From: Oscarella lobularis
Taxonomy: Eukaryota > Porifera > Homoscleromorpha > Homosclerophorida > Oscarellidae
DNA length: 64,000 nucleotides
Assembly: GCF_947507565.1 (NCBI RefSeq)
Contig: NC_089181.1
Location: 441,501-505,500 of the forward strand
Reading direction: 5' to 3'
Notes under the pieces: model-generated
Databases searched by the model: none
What the model was told of the DNA's origin: nothing
The model's input: the letters and a program-made list of their open reading frames with translations, nothing else
Program-made: the position numbers and the translations under genes
Part shown: positions 23,827 through 36,287 of the stretch, piece by piece
Layout of the letters: each line of letters starts with the position of its first letter
How positions within the stretch are numbered: position 1 is the stretch's first letter

Positions 23827-25963
23827 CTAACTGATATCGCTGGAGTCAAGCAAAGGAACGGCTTGTTCGTCATCTTTCCTTTTGTAAATCATCCTCGCAC
23901 CGACAATAATGCACAGTACGATAACGAGGCCTTGAAGAGAGATAGAGATATAGAATAAGTTATTATCATATAGTTGTACCTCCCAGACCAACGAGTCCCC
24001 ACTGAACGCCGCGAATAACATCGATTGGTTCGTAAACTTGAGTCTTGAATAGGTTACACGTCGTCGTATTGGCGAGCACAGACTTAATTGAAACACCTAC
24101 TTATTTAAGGGAATGCTCAACGAACGCGTGCCGTTTACCTCTTCAGCGAAGAAAATCGGCACAAAAGTGTGTCTCACTTTCGACACTTTTTCAAATGCTA
24201 TTCTATAATAACATTATGAAACGTAGATGGCGAAACGCGGCGGTTGACTTAGTGAGACGTACGAATGGGTTATTGGTTGTATTTGAATGTTCGCCTGAAG
24301 ACGCTTGAACGTGCGAAAGAGTGCCCCCGTGATCTTTAGGGGGAAAAAATGACGTAAAGGCGACGTCGACGCGAAGTGGACGTACCGGTTCAATGTCGAG
24401 AAACGTGTCGTCGAGTTGTCTATCTGGGCCGCGAAGTCCAGTGATATTCGTCGCTACTTCGGGATCGACGTCGAGATAATGAGGCTTTGAAATGAAGATT
24501 GGAGCGCCTGTGAAGCGTAGCGTATACGAGATATCATCTGGGGTGGTCTTGTCACTTACGGTAATTAGCCGAACTCTCGTTGAGAAGACCAGAATAGGTA
24601 TTGGCATACCATTCTGCGTTTTTTGGATTCACAGTCGCGTTTTGTAATTCCCACTGAGGTATGACGCAGCGAAGAAGGCTAATGGACTCCAACTCGGCCA
24701 TCTGATTACAAGTGAGATTTGCCGATCTACACACACACACACATTATTTTAGTCCATGTATGTAGATAGATAGGTGGTCATCACAATAAATTTACCTGAA
24801 AAGATCGTCAACGAAAACAGTCAAGTTATCTCCCAGTTTCAAACCGGAACGAAAGAGGAAGCCCTCCGTACCGTTGATCATGTTCGCATACGTCCCGTTC
24901 CAGTAGTCAAGATGAGGCATTCCGTCCCATTCGACGAAGTCGCCTATATCGTCGCTGTTTCCTTTTCCTGTTTTCACGGCGCTCCATTGCAAATAGTCAG
25001 ATGCAGAATTGTTGATCTGACGTTGAATAGTTTATTTATATTTATTTAGTTATTTATTTGGCCCTCGTCGATATGTTTTACCTGCAGGCTAAAATTTGTT
25101 CTCGGATACAAATTCTTTTTGTTTGCCAGTTTAATGAGAAGATCGGTGTATCCCCATAGGAACTCGGAAACCGTGTGCGTGACAAACAAATTGCTTATCA
25201 TCATAGCGAGTACTGCGTCCGATCCCCTCACTTCCTTATTCAAGTACAACTTAATAACAGTCTAAAAAGAAATTTTGTCTCTGCGCCTTATTTTATGTTT
25301 ATTTTTATTTTTACAGCTAAAACAGCATTGACAGTCGTCATCCGATCAACGTCCGGATCCCATTGAGAACCGGTACGATTTCTGTCAAACACGTAGTACT
25401 TGTTCTGCTTGTAGTGAACAATGGTTCCATCCGCAGTAAAATTTGGTGAAAATTTTCGACGAAATTCTCTAGAAAATGCATCAAAGCTCTTGCTCAGTTA
25501 GCCAAGAGCACAAGCACAAGACGAGGGCCAACATACGCTCAATAAAAATATTCTTTTAAATAATTAATAAGGGACATAACGCTTATGCTCCTTAGAATTT
25601 GTCTAATTTACTTGAAGTAGTAGGGACCCATTTCAGTCAGTTCGATTTTGGCTCCCTTCATAGCTTGGTCGGGATTTTTCACCGAATACATGGTGAAGGT
25701 CTTGTACATTGGCCCTATGTCAGGTGACTTCCATATGCCAAAGAGGGTATTTCCTTCCTCTAAGACAAACTCGTCTTTTAGCTTCTACGCTCGCGACCAA
25801 AGAAAGAAAGCTGCATTGTCAGTGGGGAAAAGGGAAGGGGCGTTTTCACTTCGTTCATGACGAGAGTCTTCAGAATCGGAATGACGACGACTGCAGCAAC
25901 TACAATTGCAATTGCGAGTAGAAGAACGAGGAGCAGCACTGTCCACCGACAACGTTTCTCCAT
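23827..25963 (-). CDS. CD36/SCARB/LIMP-2 family scavenger receptor
   Basis: Two-pass membrane protein of the CD36 superfamily, which binds lipoproteins, anionic lipids or lysosomal cargo through a large lumenal domain. The start MEKRCRWTVLLLVLLLAIAI (ATG at 25961-25963) gives a short cytoplasmic N-terminus and first transmembrane helix. The ectodomain contains LGDNLTVFVDDLFRSANLTC, WNGTYANMINGTEGFLF and the family hallmark GAPIFISKPHYLDVDPEV, with many NxS/T sites. The second helix (SLQGLVIVLCIIVGARMIY) precedes a short tail KRKDDEQAVPLLDSSDIS. The tail has a dileucine-like EQAVPLL, the type of signal that sends LIMP-2/SCARB2 to lysosomes, so a lysosomal, SCARB2-like role is plausible. Divergent from eEF1G. 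Confidence 0.88.
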
Positions 25964-26090
25964 CGCTTTTTCGCCTCTCCCCTGCTGCGGCTTGCAGAGC
26001 ACAATGCGATAAAGAGGAGCCAACCCGTAATCTATTTATCGATTCGGAATCACGTGCAGAGTCTCTTGCAAAAGGACCGGATAAAGTCAA
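25964..26090. promoter_or_regulatory. Divergent SCARB/eEF1G promoter region
   Basis: The 127 bp between the two start codons must hold both 5' leaders and promoters. No clear TATA box is seen. Inferred from gene placement. Confidence 0.45.
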
Positions 26091-27997
26091 ATGGCTGGTG
26101 TAAGCGTTGTCGTGCGAATCCGTCTGCATCGTGTGAATCCTTTGCTTTTGCTGAACCCATTTGCTCTCTCTAGACGTTGTACACCTATCCGAACAATTTT
26201 CGCGCGCAGAAAGTTCTCATCGCGGCTCAGTTCAGCGGCGCCGAAGTGAACGTGGTCAGCGAGCCGCCTCAATTCGTCCTGGGCGAAACGAACAAGTCGG
26301 CCGAGTTTCTAGAAAAGTTCCCACTCGGAAAGGTACGTCGCATTCGACCCTACGCCAATCAAAAGACGCCATTGATTCCGATTCGCTCTCCTAATTCAGG
26401 TTCCAGCGTTTGAGACGAAAGACGGGAAGCCGATCTACGAAAGCAACGCAATCGCCTACTATGGTACAGAATCAAACTATTTAATTTCCTCAAAAACAAT
26501 TTTATGACGAAAAATATTATGATTATGTCTTAATTAATTTTTCTTTGTCTTCTCTTGCAGTCAGCAACGAGACGTTGAAAGGCGGCAGCGATAAACTGCT
26601 ATCGGCTCTTGTACAACAATACGTCGCCTTTGCTGACAACGAGATATTGCCATCTGCGTGCGTGTGGGTTTATCCTACTTACGGATTGATGCAGTATAAC
26701 AAAGACGTAAGACTTCGTCTATGTGGGATTGGGATCACCAATGTATATGAAGGGTTATTTTCTTATTTATTAATCTCTTGTGGTCTTGCTTTTTTTGTAC
26801 AGTAATGATACCTATAATTATTTTTCAATTAATTTTATTACATATAGAGTACGGAAAAAGCCAAGGCCGAAATTCGAAAGTGTTTATCCGTGCTTAACAA
26901 AGTGCTGGAGAGGCAGACGTATCTGGTGGGGGAACGCATCACTCTGGCTGACATCACCGTAGCGTGCAATCTTCTCATGTTGTATCAGCAGGTTCTCACA
27001 CACATAGCATTACGAGAAAGGATTTTTAATTAACTGATTTCGCTGCAGGTCCTTGATCCCGAGTTCCGAGGTCCCTTTGCTAACGTGAATCGATGGTTCG
27101 TGACGCTCGTCAATCAGCCTCAATTCAAGGCGGTTCTCGGCGAAGTGACTCTCTGCACGAAAATGGCACAATTTGACGGTAGAAATCTCTTTCTCAACGC
27201 CTGACAAAAAAAGCGAGGATTCTCCCTTAGCCGCCAAATTCCAAGCTGTCACGGGAGGAAAGGGAAAGAAGGACAAGGGAGCCGGCGGCAAAAAGGAAAA
27301 ACAACCAGAAAAGAAAGGCAAAGAAAAGAAAAAGGAGCCGGAGAAGAAAGAGGAACCCGACGAAGAGCCCGACGCAACTGACGAAGCGTTGGCCGAACAA
27401 CCGAAGAAAAAGGATCCCTTTGGACATTTGCCCAAGAGGTGAACCATCCCCTTCCTCCCTCGGATAAATAGTTCATATATTTTTCTTTCAGTCCTTTCGT
27501 TCTTGATGCGTGGAAGCGAACCTACTCCAACGAGGACACCGTGCCTGTCGCCATTCCTTATTTCTGGGAGAATTTCGACGCCGAAGGCTATTCGCTTTGG
27601 TTCGCCGAGTACCAGTATCCGGAGGAACTAAAAAAGATTTTCATGGCGTGCAATTTGGTCGGGGGAATGTTTCAGCGGCTCGATTCGTTGCGAAAGTACG
27701 GTTTCGGCAGCGTCATCATTTTCGGCGTCGACGGCGATATCTCCATATCTGGCGTATGGATGCTGAGAGGCCAGGAATTAGCATTCGAAGTAAGCCATCA
27801 TAAAATGGTCTTTGCTTTGCCTTTCAACTGTGTTTCACTCACAGGTAAATGATGATTGGAATACCGATGCTGGTTCATATAAGTTTACGAAGTTGGATCC
27901 GACGAGCGACGAGACGAAGAAGCTGGTCAATGCGTACTGGGCCTGGGAAGGGGATTTTGGTGGAAAGAAAATGAACCAGGGCAAAATATTTAAGTAA
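26091..27997 (+). CDS. EEF1G: Elongation factor 1-gamma
   Basis: Structural subunit of the eEF1B nucleotide-exchange complex. The first coding exon is only ATGGCTGGT (26091-26099), spliced to 26174, giving [19 protein letters not shown]. The N-terminal GST-like fold follows: [38 protein letters not shown] and [19 protein letters not shown] Lys/Glu-rich linker (27240-27420, [18 protein letters not shown]) leads to the conserved C-terminal domain ([57 protein letters not shown], stop 27995-27997). Length, order and terminus match animal eEF1G. It has six or so short introns and no sign of damage. Confidence 0.93.
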
Positions 27998-28167
27998 CGC
28001 ACGGGGCCTGTTTGTCTGTTGCAAACTTGATTTGGGTTTGAGTATGAAGAAAAAAAGGATAAAATTGTGGCTGATGGGCTTCGCGGCCGGCCCACGTGGA
28101 GTCCCGCGCGCTAGGTCGATCCGAGTTTGGCGTCATTTGCGCACGAAAACGTTCGCTAAGGAGTTAA

Positions 28168-31100
28168 ATGGACGTTCTCGTTGAAAATTTCACGCGCGGA
28201 GAGTCGGAAAGCGCGAAAAACGAAATAGCGACAGGTAAAATCGCGCTACTGCGTTCTCTCTTCGACGAATTCGTTTGCTTTAGGTCTTGTTTCGGGACGA
28301 TTTGCGTTGCATGCATTCGTCGAAAGCCTAGGGTAGAAAAGGGGGAGCTGATCACATCAGACGATGCCTCGAATTCTTCTTAGACCGGCTCTTACAAGTC
28401 AGAGAGTTGAATCTAGAGCGAATGGTACAAAATTGCTGGCAGACGTCTTGCACGCGGCCCATCCTTTGCATCTGCAACCAATTGAAGGTGTCACACCACT
28501 AATCGATCAGTCAATTGCAATATATCTACTACTCGTCGTTTTTTTAGTGAATCTTCTCGTTGAGTTCTTTTGCAATAGACTGAATGATCGTCACATTGTC
28601 GTTCCTCATGTTTTATCTGGATTTTTAGCAATAGTACAGTACTTCAGAGAAAGGGTCTTTGATTGTCGAAGTGATATTTTGTGTCAGGCTATGTATCACA
28701 AGCTTGCCGAGGGTCAGGCAAAGACGATCTGTCACGAGATTTTTCGAGAGGTTCAAATGCAGGTATGCAAACTCGCGCATCTCTCTCTCTCTCTGCCCAA
28801 TTTTGGGACGCGTTGAATTGAATTGAAGGCTCTGCCGCAAAGGGATAGACTTAGCTTTTATAACTTATCAGCCATCTTTTTGGAGAAATACGTTGACGGT
28901 GAGACAATGATTGGAAACGAGCGCGGAAATGAGGAAAGTTATTGATTTTAGAAATCAAAGAGATAGGAGGAGATTTTGTGTTTGGCTACATACAAGCAAT
29001 GGACGGTGAAAAGGTGCATTATTATACTAATACATTAGTTACGTGAATACGTCGAGGTTGTTTACTCTCAGGATCCTAGGAATTTGGTTATCTGCTTTAG
29101 AACCGTCAAGTGTATTGTCAACTCTCTTTCCTTTGGTATTTGGGATATATTAGAAAAAAAGTGGGCAAGTTTCTTATCAATTAATCAATCAAATTCTGTT
29201 TTAGATATGTTTGCTGAAGAGCTGTTTGAAGTGGTTGCTTGCTACTTTCCTATAGATTTTTCTCCAGTACAGTATACACAAAATTGTATCAATTCTCATT
29301 AACGGAGAGATTCTCTTTAGCCACCTAATGACCCTCACGGCATCACAAAGGATGGCCTGGTTTTGGGTTTGAGACGTTGTTTGGCAGCTACTGGAAAATT
29401 TGCAAAGGTTGTACGGCTTCTAAAGGGATGCAGATTTTTATCATGGATTTTATTAGTTTTGCGTTCCTCTTTTGATTGAAAAATTGACTTCGAACGTGAA
29501 GAGCGCAAAAGTGGATTCTTTGTTGACATTGGTTGGTTCCGCAAATAAAATGTTGTTAATTAATTTATTGATACTCTTTTGCCAGAATGCTTGTTGTAAT
29601 GTCTATACTGCATCTGATCTCGCACCGTTCTTGGAGGAACTCTGGCTCAAAATCAGAAAAGAGGTACTGCACTGTTTCACAATAATCCTAATAGTTATAA
29701 TAGACATTTTCAAAGATTTTTCACGCTCTGCATCAAGAAGTGCAGGTGGGGAATACAGTAGTTGTAACTGTCCTAACCTTAGTATATCGGTATTGCAATT
29801 AATTAAGGAAGAGGCTCTCAATAGTCTTCAAGCTGTTACCAGGGCTTTGTCTGCTACTGTCATTGTAATAATGATTAGCGAACGCAATAAATCAGTTTTC
29901 AATTTTTAATTTGTCTAGAAGGCAGACGCTGAAAATTTCCTAGAGAAATACTTGGAAACAATTCTCAAAGGTGATGAAATCGTTAGTGCGTGTTTATTGC
30001 CAGTCACTCCTTCACTAGAGCTAAAGGCCGATATAAACGACTCGGAATACAGGAGAATTCACATCAGCGGCAAAGTCATCCAGCGTTTGGCAGCTGCATC
30101 AGGTGAGACTCACAGCCGAAAAAAAAAACGTTCTGAATCCTCTATCTATGATATTAGATCCCGCGTGTTATTACGTTGTGAACACCACTTTACCTGACCT
30201 ACTTGGAACGTACACTCAAATTTCACTGGTATCATTTTCCAATACGTTTGCAGTCAGGTAGACGTCTCACCTTTTGAACACAGAGTTCTCACCAGAGAAC
30301 GATTCTCGAAACACTTCTTGGATTACTCTCGTCTGCGCAGTGTCATTCCAACGAAGGAGGTGAGTGTCTCTTGGGAGCAGAAAGCCAAAGACTTTTTAGG
30401 GGGTTTTTTCCCCCCCTTAGTTTCGAGTCCCTTTTTGTTGCATAAAGACCCCTTACTAATGACCCTGTACACGACCTTGAATCACTCTGACAGTGCCGTC
30501 ATATGCACTGGTATCTCTTGTCTCGTCGCGCTGATGCGTTTGCCTCGTCTCTTACGAGAGGAAGAAGTAAAATCATTTCCTAATATTCTTATTCTTATTG
30601 TTGTTGTTGTTGTAGTTGGTCGTGACTTCTCGGAATTTTATCCTATTGCTACTCGGAGAGCACGAGGACGCGGTCAAAAAAGAAATAAAAGAGGCTTTAT
30701 CTGTTCTGTCGACGATATCGTCAGAAATAACAGAACGGGCCGTCGTCCAACCGTTGCTACATATTCTCAATATAGGCACGCCGATAAATATATGAGCCCA
30801 ACGAAAAAGAACTGTTCTCTTTTTAGGAAATGATGATTCTGATAGCGAGCTCGCGACGTGGCTCTCTGTTGTACAATCGGCGAAGATTAGCGTAAAGGAC
30901 GTCGTGACGACTTTGACAGCGTTGTGCACCAGTCACGATTTGCTGAAGACAATTATTCCCAAACTTCTCGAATTCCTCGCCGGCTTGCTTCAGAGTATAA
31001 GAAAGATCGACAAGGACACCAATCCTTTTGACATTATCTTGATTCGTCATTTAAGGTGATCGTAGTCTCGACGAGCGCGCAGTTTGGGGAAAAACTCTTC

Positions 31101-33165
31101 TGGACGGCCTCGCGTCTGTTGTTCAAGGTTTGCCCACGAGATTTTTGAGCTGCCTCTATCTCGCGTCCCTTTTGTTCTGCAGAGCGCCAGTCGATGTCTA
31201 GTGAGTACTTCAAAGAGCTTTTGCTGCCTCACTTGATAGGAGTCGCTGTGGAGACAGCACTGAGAGAAGGTAAGGGCACGAGTTTCTCCTTCTTATTGTG
31301 CGTGAGTGATTGATTTGGGGACTAGCCAATGAAGAGATCGGTCTCTTTTCCTCGATTTCGATTCTAACGTCAATGTGCTCTTGCGTCAAGTTCATCGTCT
31401 CTTCTGTTGATATTGGGTTAGTATTATAACGGAGGCTCGATTTTGGTTGAAAAAATGTTTGCTTTTAGAAGTCAAAAGGAAATTGTCGATTCCATTGGCT
31501 CTCTGTTTCTTGGGAAGTCGTGCACTTTGTTGCCTATCATTCCTGAAGGAACGTTTCAACCGTTGGAGGTATTAGACGGCAATTACTCGGCTGCCGCAAT
31601 AACAAGCATCTGCTTTCATATAGTTGACATCGCACTGGAAACAAACGCAGCTGATTTGCTTCTTGACTTCAGTTACGTGTCACGCAAATCGAGAAGTGCG
31701 CTTCGCAGAAACTTGGCCAATCTTTTTCAACTTGCATTCTTTAGGTCGTCGGTGCAAACCACTCGGATCTTGTTGAAAAATTATTTCATTTGGCTTTGAA
31801 TAGCGAGCACGACTTCACACGCGTAGAAGCGGCGAAATGCTTCGGTGGGCTCGTCAACAGAACGCCTACGGGTGAATAACAATAAATTGATTTTTTTCCC
31901 CCCTATACTCAATATTGCTCGTCTTATTACTAGGCGAAGCGTTGGATTCGTTTCTGACAACCACAAGCAACCAGTTGTACACCTTGATGGAAAACGCGAG
32001 TGTCGACCTCCAAGCGAGAGAACGAGCATTGACAGTTTATTTGTGGGTGAGCAATGGGTCATAGTGAATCCTGTTTCTTTTGCTATAGCCCTAATAGCTG
32101 TGCAGGGCGTTAGTAACCCGATCTCACCCCGCGAATCAGTCACTCGTCGAAAAGGTGATTGTTTAGCAAAAAATTAAACCTAGTTTTTACTCTGTTATTG
32201 TCCAGTTGATCGATCTGTTTGAGACTGACCTGTTTCGTCAAGCGGCCGAAGGATTCCAGGTCATCTTGTCCGATTCCGATGACGTGATTTCGAACTACAA
32301 AGTAGCGAACGTCAAGGTAAGAACTCGACGCACGCGAAATCTTTGCGCAGTCATCTCGAGCGCATTCTCAGCTGATGTACAAGCAGCACTTCTTTCTTCA
32401 AACCGTGCCAAAACTGGTAAAAAAATTCAACGAAACGAACGAAGGTGCAACCGTCTTAATTGAATTCAAGAGATAGGCTACCTTTGTTATTGGAATTTCT
32501 CTATAGATAAGAAAGAACCACATCTAAAAGCCTTATCTTGCATATTGCTAGCCGTCCCTAAGGAAGTTCTTCGCGCAGAATTACCGTCGGTACGACTACT
32601 GATCAGAAAGATATATTATAGAAAAACGAAACAAATCTAGTTGTTTCCTCTTCTCATGATGTCGCTGTCGTCATCGAGCATTCAAACGAGGAAGATCAGT
32701 CTGTCGGTGCTGCTTCCTCTCATAGCCGACGTTCCGCTCTTCTTCTCGCAACACGTCGAACTACTGATTGCGAATTTTGTACAACTAGCACGGCATCCGG
32801 ACGACATGGTATTACAAGACAGAGTCGATCATTTCTGTCTAATCGATTTTGCTCTTTGATTGGCAGAAAATAAGAGTGACTGCGCTGCAGTGTCTATGCT
32901 TGCTTGCAACCCTTCCCCATCACACGGTATATACAGAACTGAACTACATGACCGATTAATTAATTAATTAATTACTTCTCAGATTTATCCGCATAAAAAT
33001 CGCGTTATTCGAGAACTATCGGAAACGCTGGACGACAAAAAGCGACTCGTTCGAAAAGAGGCCGTCAAATGCAGATCTCTCTGGTGCGTCATGTACTGTG
33101 TTATCAAAATGTTTATTATTCTACTGCTCCGTCGCAGGTTTTTGTTGGGGGATCTGCCGTCGTAG
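28168..33165 (+). CDS. MMS19: MMS19 cytosolic Fe-S assembly HEAT-repeat protein
   Basis: Targeting subunit of the cytosolic iron-sulfur assembly complex (with CIAO1 and CIAO2B), delivering clusters to DNA polymerases and helicases such as XPD. It is a HEAT-repeat solenoid spread over some 25 small exons. Recognisable blocks are MDVLVENFTRGESESAKNEI at 28168, NRLNDRHIVVPHVLSGFLAI (28575), YNLSAIFLEKYV region (28860), GGDFVFGYIQAMDGEKDPRN (28980-29075), FAEELFEVVACYFPIDF (29215), PPNDPHGITKDGLVLGLRRC (29320), FAKFAVPLLIEKLTSNVKSA (29460) and, at the C-terminus, AALQCLCLLATLP..., IYPHKNRVIRELSETLDDKK and RLVRKEAV ending FLLGDLPS with TAG at 33163-33165. These match MMS19 in order. Exon boundaries in the middle third are only approximate. 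Confidence 0.85.
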
Positions 33166-34325
33166 CCGTCGCTTTTCTTTTTTGTTGGATTAGCATGTAC
33201 TGGTAAGCGAAGAAGTAGAGAAGATTGTCATATCTTCCGTCGTATGGAACGCTAGAATTAGGAGAGACGTGCAATAAATGTCAATTCTGCGCGCAAGAGG
33301 ATAGATACCCCTTCTCCTTCACTTCGTGCAGCTCTTTAAAAAAGTAGTAGATGGCCTCAATTGTAGCTAGAAAAGTATTAGGCTTGGATTGGACCCTTGA
33401 AGCACAGATTCGAACAATCGATCTCATTTGTTGTGAGAAGTACTGACCGCCAAAAATTGGTTTTTGCTTTGCTAAGACGAACCCGTCGAATTCCCTCTAA
33501 CCTTTGATCCTACAAAGTCGAAATATTCCTTTAGCAGTACGACTAAGCTACCGAACCCCTTACTTTGACTATAGATTTGGCTTGTGACCAAGTAGAATCA
33601 ATAAACACTACTTGATCGTATGTGGTAATTGAATCCGCTAGTGCTGCTAATGGGACTGCATCCTTGGTAAATATTATATGTGCACTCATCCTCTCTAGTT
33701 TCTGTACTATATATCCTTACGTCTGATGGATAAACTAGTAGGACCTAACGTGTGGAATTCAATTAAATTCCTATTTAAACGATTGCCTTACTTCTTTCTC
33801 CAATAGGCAAGGAGGCATATCCTGCAAATGTGATAGGTTTTCTGTACTGTACTAAAGACAACTACTTGTTTTTACAGGATACATATGAATCTGAACCGAG
33901 TCTGGAGCTAATATACAAGCATGAGGTGCGGTGCTTTTTCCAGGCCTTTCCGCTTCGTGTTTAACTCTTTTTAGAATAACTAATTAATTAATTAATTAAA
34001 TGGGATTTCGCTGCTGTGCCTACATGTGAACTTTCCACGGCAATCGGACGTGTGGAACGGTGCTCGGAGCCAATCCGACAAGATTAAGGCACGTGTAGCA
34101 GAAAAATTTTCGGGAACTTCGACATTTTGGACAAAGGTCTCGTGCAGCCCGTCTAAACGACCTCCTACCGTGAACCCGCCCGACGCAGTAAATCAAAAAG
34201 TACTTTAACGGCGCAAAAGAATCGATGAAGAAGTCGTGGAAAGGAGAATCACGCAAATCGTCATTCATTGCTTGGAAACGTAGCGCGCGCACGTCGTCAC
34301 GTGAATAGACGTGGCAAAGGAGAAA
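33166..34325. other. Intergenic region MMS19 to sideroflexin
   Basis: About 1.1 kb without a supportable gene. Base composition is AT-richer than flanking exons, there is no open frame above 60 codons until 34020, and a TTAA repeat lies at about 33980-34000. Open frames at 34020-34430 on the minus strand overlap the sideroflexin start and show no family resemblance. Confidence 0.55.
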
Positions 34326-35799
34326 ATGGAGGACGCGTACACACAACGGTGGCATACGCCGAGGATCAACTTGGACAAGCCGCGCTACGATCAGTCGACG
34401 TTCTCGGGTCGGGCCAAGCACTTTTTTCAAACGACCGATCCCCGAAACCTTCTCGCGAGCGAGAAACAGCTCGACGCGGCCAAGGAACTACTCGCTCTAT
34501 ATAGGCAAGTCGACGCTTTGCATTCTCAAAAAATCGAATTTAAATCTGGCGATTCCAGAAAAGGAGAAGAAAACGAGAAAACGACGCACGACGAAGTGTG
34601 GCGAGCGAAAACGCTCTACGATTCCGCTTTTCATCCGGAAACGGGCGAAAAGATGTTCATACTGGGCCGAATGTCGGCCCAAGTGCCTTGCAATATGACA
34701 ATAACGGGTTCCATGCTCACATTCTACCGGTGGGGGGAGTGTCGTGGGCGTGCCCCTTGCGTGACTCGAACATTTTCTCTTTTAGACATCCAGCTGCGAT
34801 CCTCTTCTGGCAGTGGATCAATCAGTCCTTTAACGCTATTGTGAATTATACGAACAGCAGTGGAGATCTCGGAAAGGAGACAAAGTACTGCATAGCATAG
34901 AGGAATGTTGATTAATAATTTATGATATATGCATAAATAGACAGCTCAGCAAGGCGTACACTGCTGCCACTGGTGCTGCCATGGCGACCGCACTTGGTGT
35001 CAGTTACGTTGCCAAGGTGAGAGCTGTATCGTTGGGGGAAATGATTTTTTATTTGGCTTCTTCTCTACTTAGAGAGCTCCAGCTGTCATTAGTCGTATGG
35101 GACCCTTTGCTGCCGTGGCGGCGGCAAACTGCATAAATATTCCGTTGATGAGACAAAAGTGAGGAAGCTGCCTTTCCTTTATGATAAAATAAACAATTAA
35201 TTATTTTAAATATAAAGAGAGTTGGACGAGGGTATTATTATTACTGATGCAGACGGAAACGAACTTGGAAAGTCAAAGAAAGCAGCCAGAAAAGCAATCA
35301 GCCAGGTTGTCATTTCTAGAATTGGCATGGCGGCACCAGCAATGAGTACGTGCAAGAGGATGAAATAGAAAGAATTTTAATTCCTAATTTTTATAGTGAC
35401 AACTCCTTTACTGATGGGGTTTTGCCAAAATCTCCCCCTATTCAAGGTACGTCCGAGAACGAACTGCGTGTGGAACTGCGCCAATATTACGTTTCTAGCG
35501 TTTTGGTGCTCGGATTGAAGTTCCTTTTCAAATTGGAATCGTTGGGCTATGGTAACGCATACTTCTTACATACAAAAGCATCTGATGTTTTTTTTTCATA
35601 GTCTCACTTTTGCTACTCCATTGTGCTGTGCCATCTTTCCACAGCGCAGGTACGCGTATAATTTCTTTTCTTGTGCAGCAGACTTGAATTCGTCGTTTTC
35701 AGCTCATTGGCAGTAAACAAATTAGAGTCTGAACTTCAGGAAAAAATCAAATCGCAACCCAATCCTCCCGATCGCGTTTACTTCAACAAGGGTCTATAG
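34326..35799 (+). CDS. Sideroflexin (SFXN1/3-like mitochondrial serine transporter)
   Basis: Multi-pass inner-membrane carrier; SFXN1 and SFXN3 import serine for one-carbon metabolism. Begins [20 protein letters not shown] at 34326. Family blocks follow in order: [131 protein letters not shown] and the terminal [11 protein letters not shown] (stop 35797-35799). Small introns follow codons in the 34735-34785, 34885-34940, 35017-35073 and 35155-35220 regions, and two short exons near 35510-35640 each need their intron removed to restore the family sequence. HPETGEK and the Asn-rich [11 protein letters not shown] signature are intact. Confidence 0.9.
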
Positions 35800-35970
35800 C
35801 TGAATTCGAAGATCATTTTTGGGCATGCACTTACTACACGTAATCGGTGAAATGAAATGAAATGAATTATCTGTCGTGGTACTCCCCCCATACAGTCCCG
35901 GATAGCAGCACGCCCGTTTTTTTTTTTTCTTTAGCAAAAGGAGGTCTTGCCGGCCGACAGCGAGCGTCAC

Positions 35971-36256
35971 ATGGAAACTCCGAAGATCAGGTAAGTACGG
36001 CTCTAATCGCCAGCCGTCTTTACGCACAACGTCATTTTCGTTTTCCCTTTCGCGTTTAGTGCGACTAAAAGCGACGACGATGTCGACGGGGACGAAACCA
36101 AATTAGATGCAGAAGAGAAGAGCCTCGAAGCACAAGAAGAGACGAGGGTACGTTGGGAGAGAGCGTCCACTTTAGACACGGAGAAATGTCTGGTCGCACA
36201 TTTAGCAAACTCTCATTCGTCACTGGATCGAGCACTTCTGGTCAGAAGCACAAAAA

Positions 36257-36287
<31 letters not shown>

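Noticed and set aside
30397-30418. GGGGG-T6-CCCCC hairpin resembling a terminator
   Set aside because: Lies in a short MMS19 intron of a Pol II gene; intrinsic terminators do not apply here.
34020-34430. 136-codon minus-strand open frame over the sideroflexin start
   Set aside because: Overlaps a well supported exon on the other strand and shows no domain.
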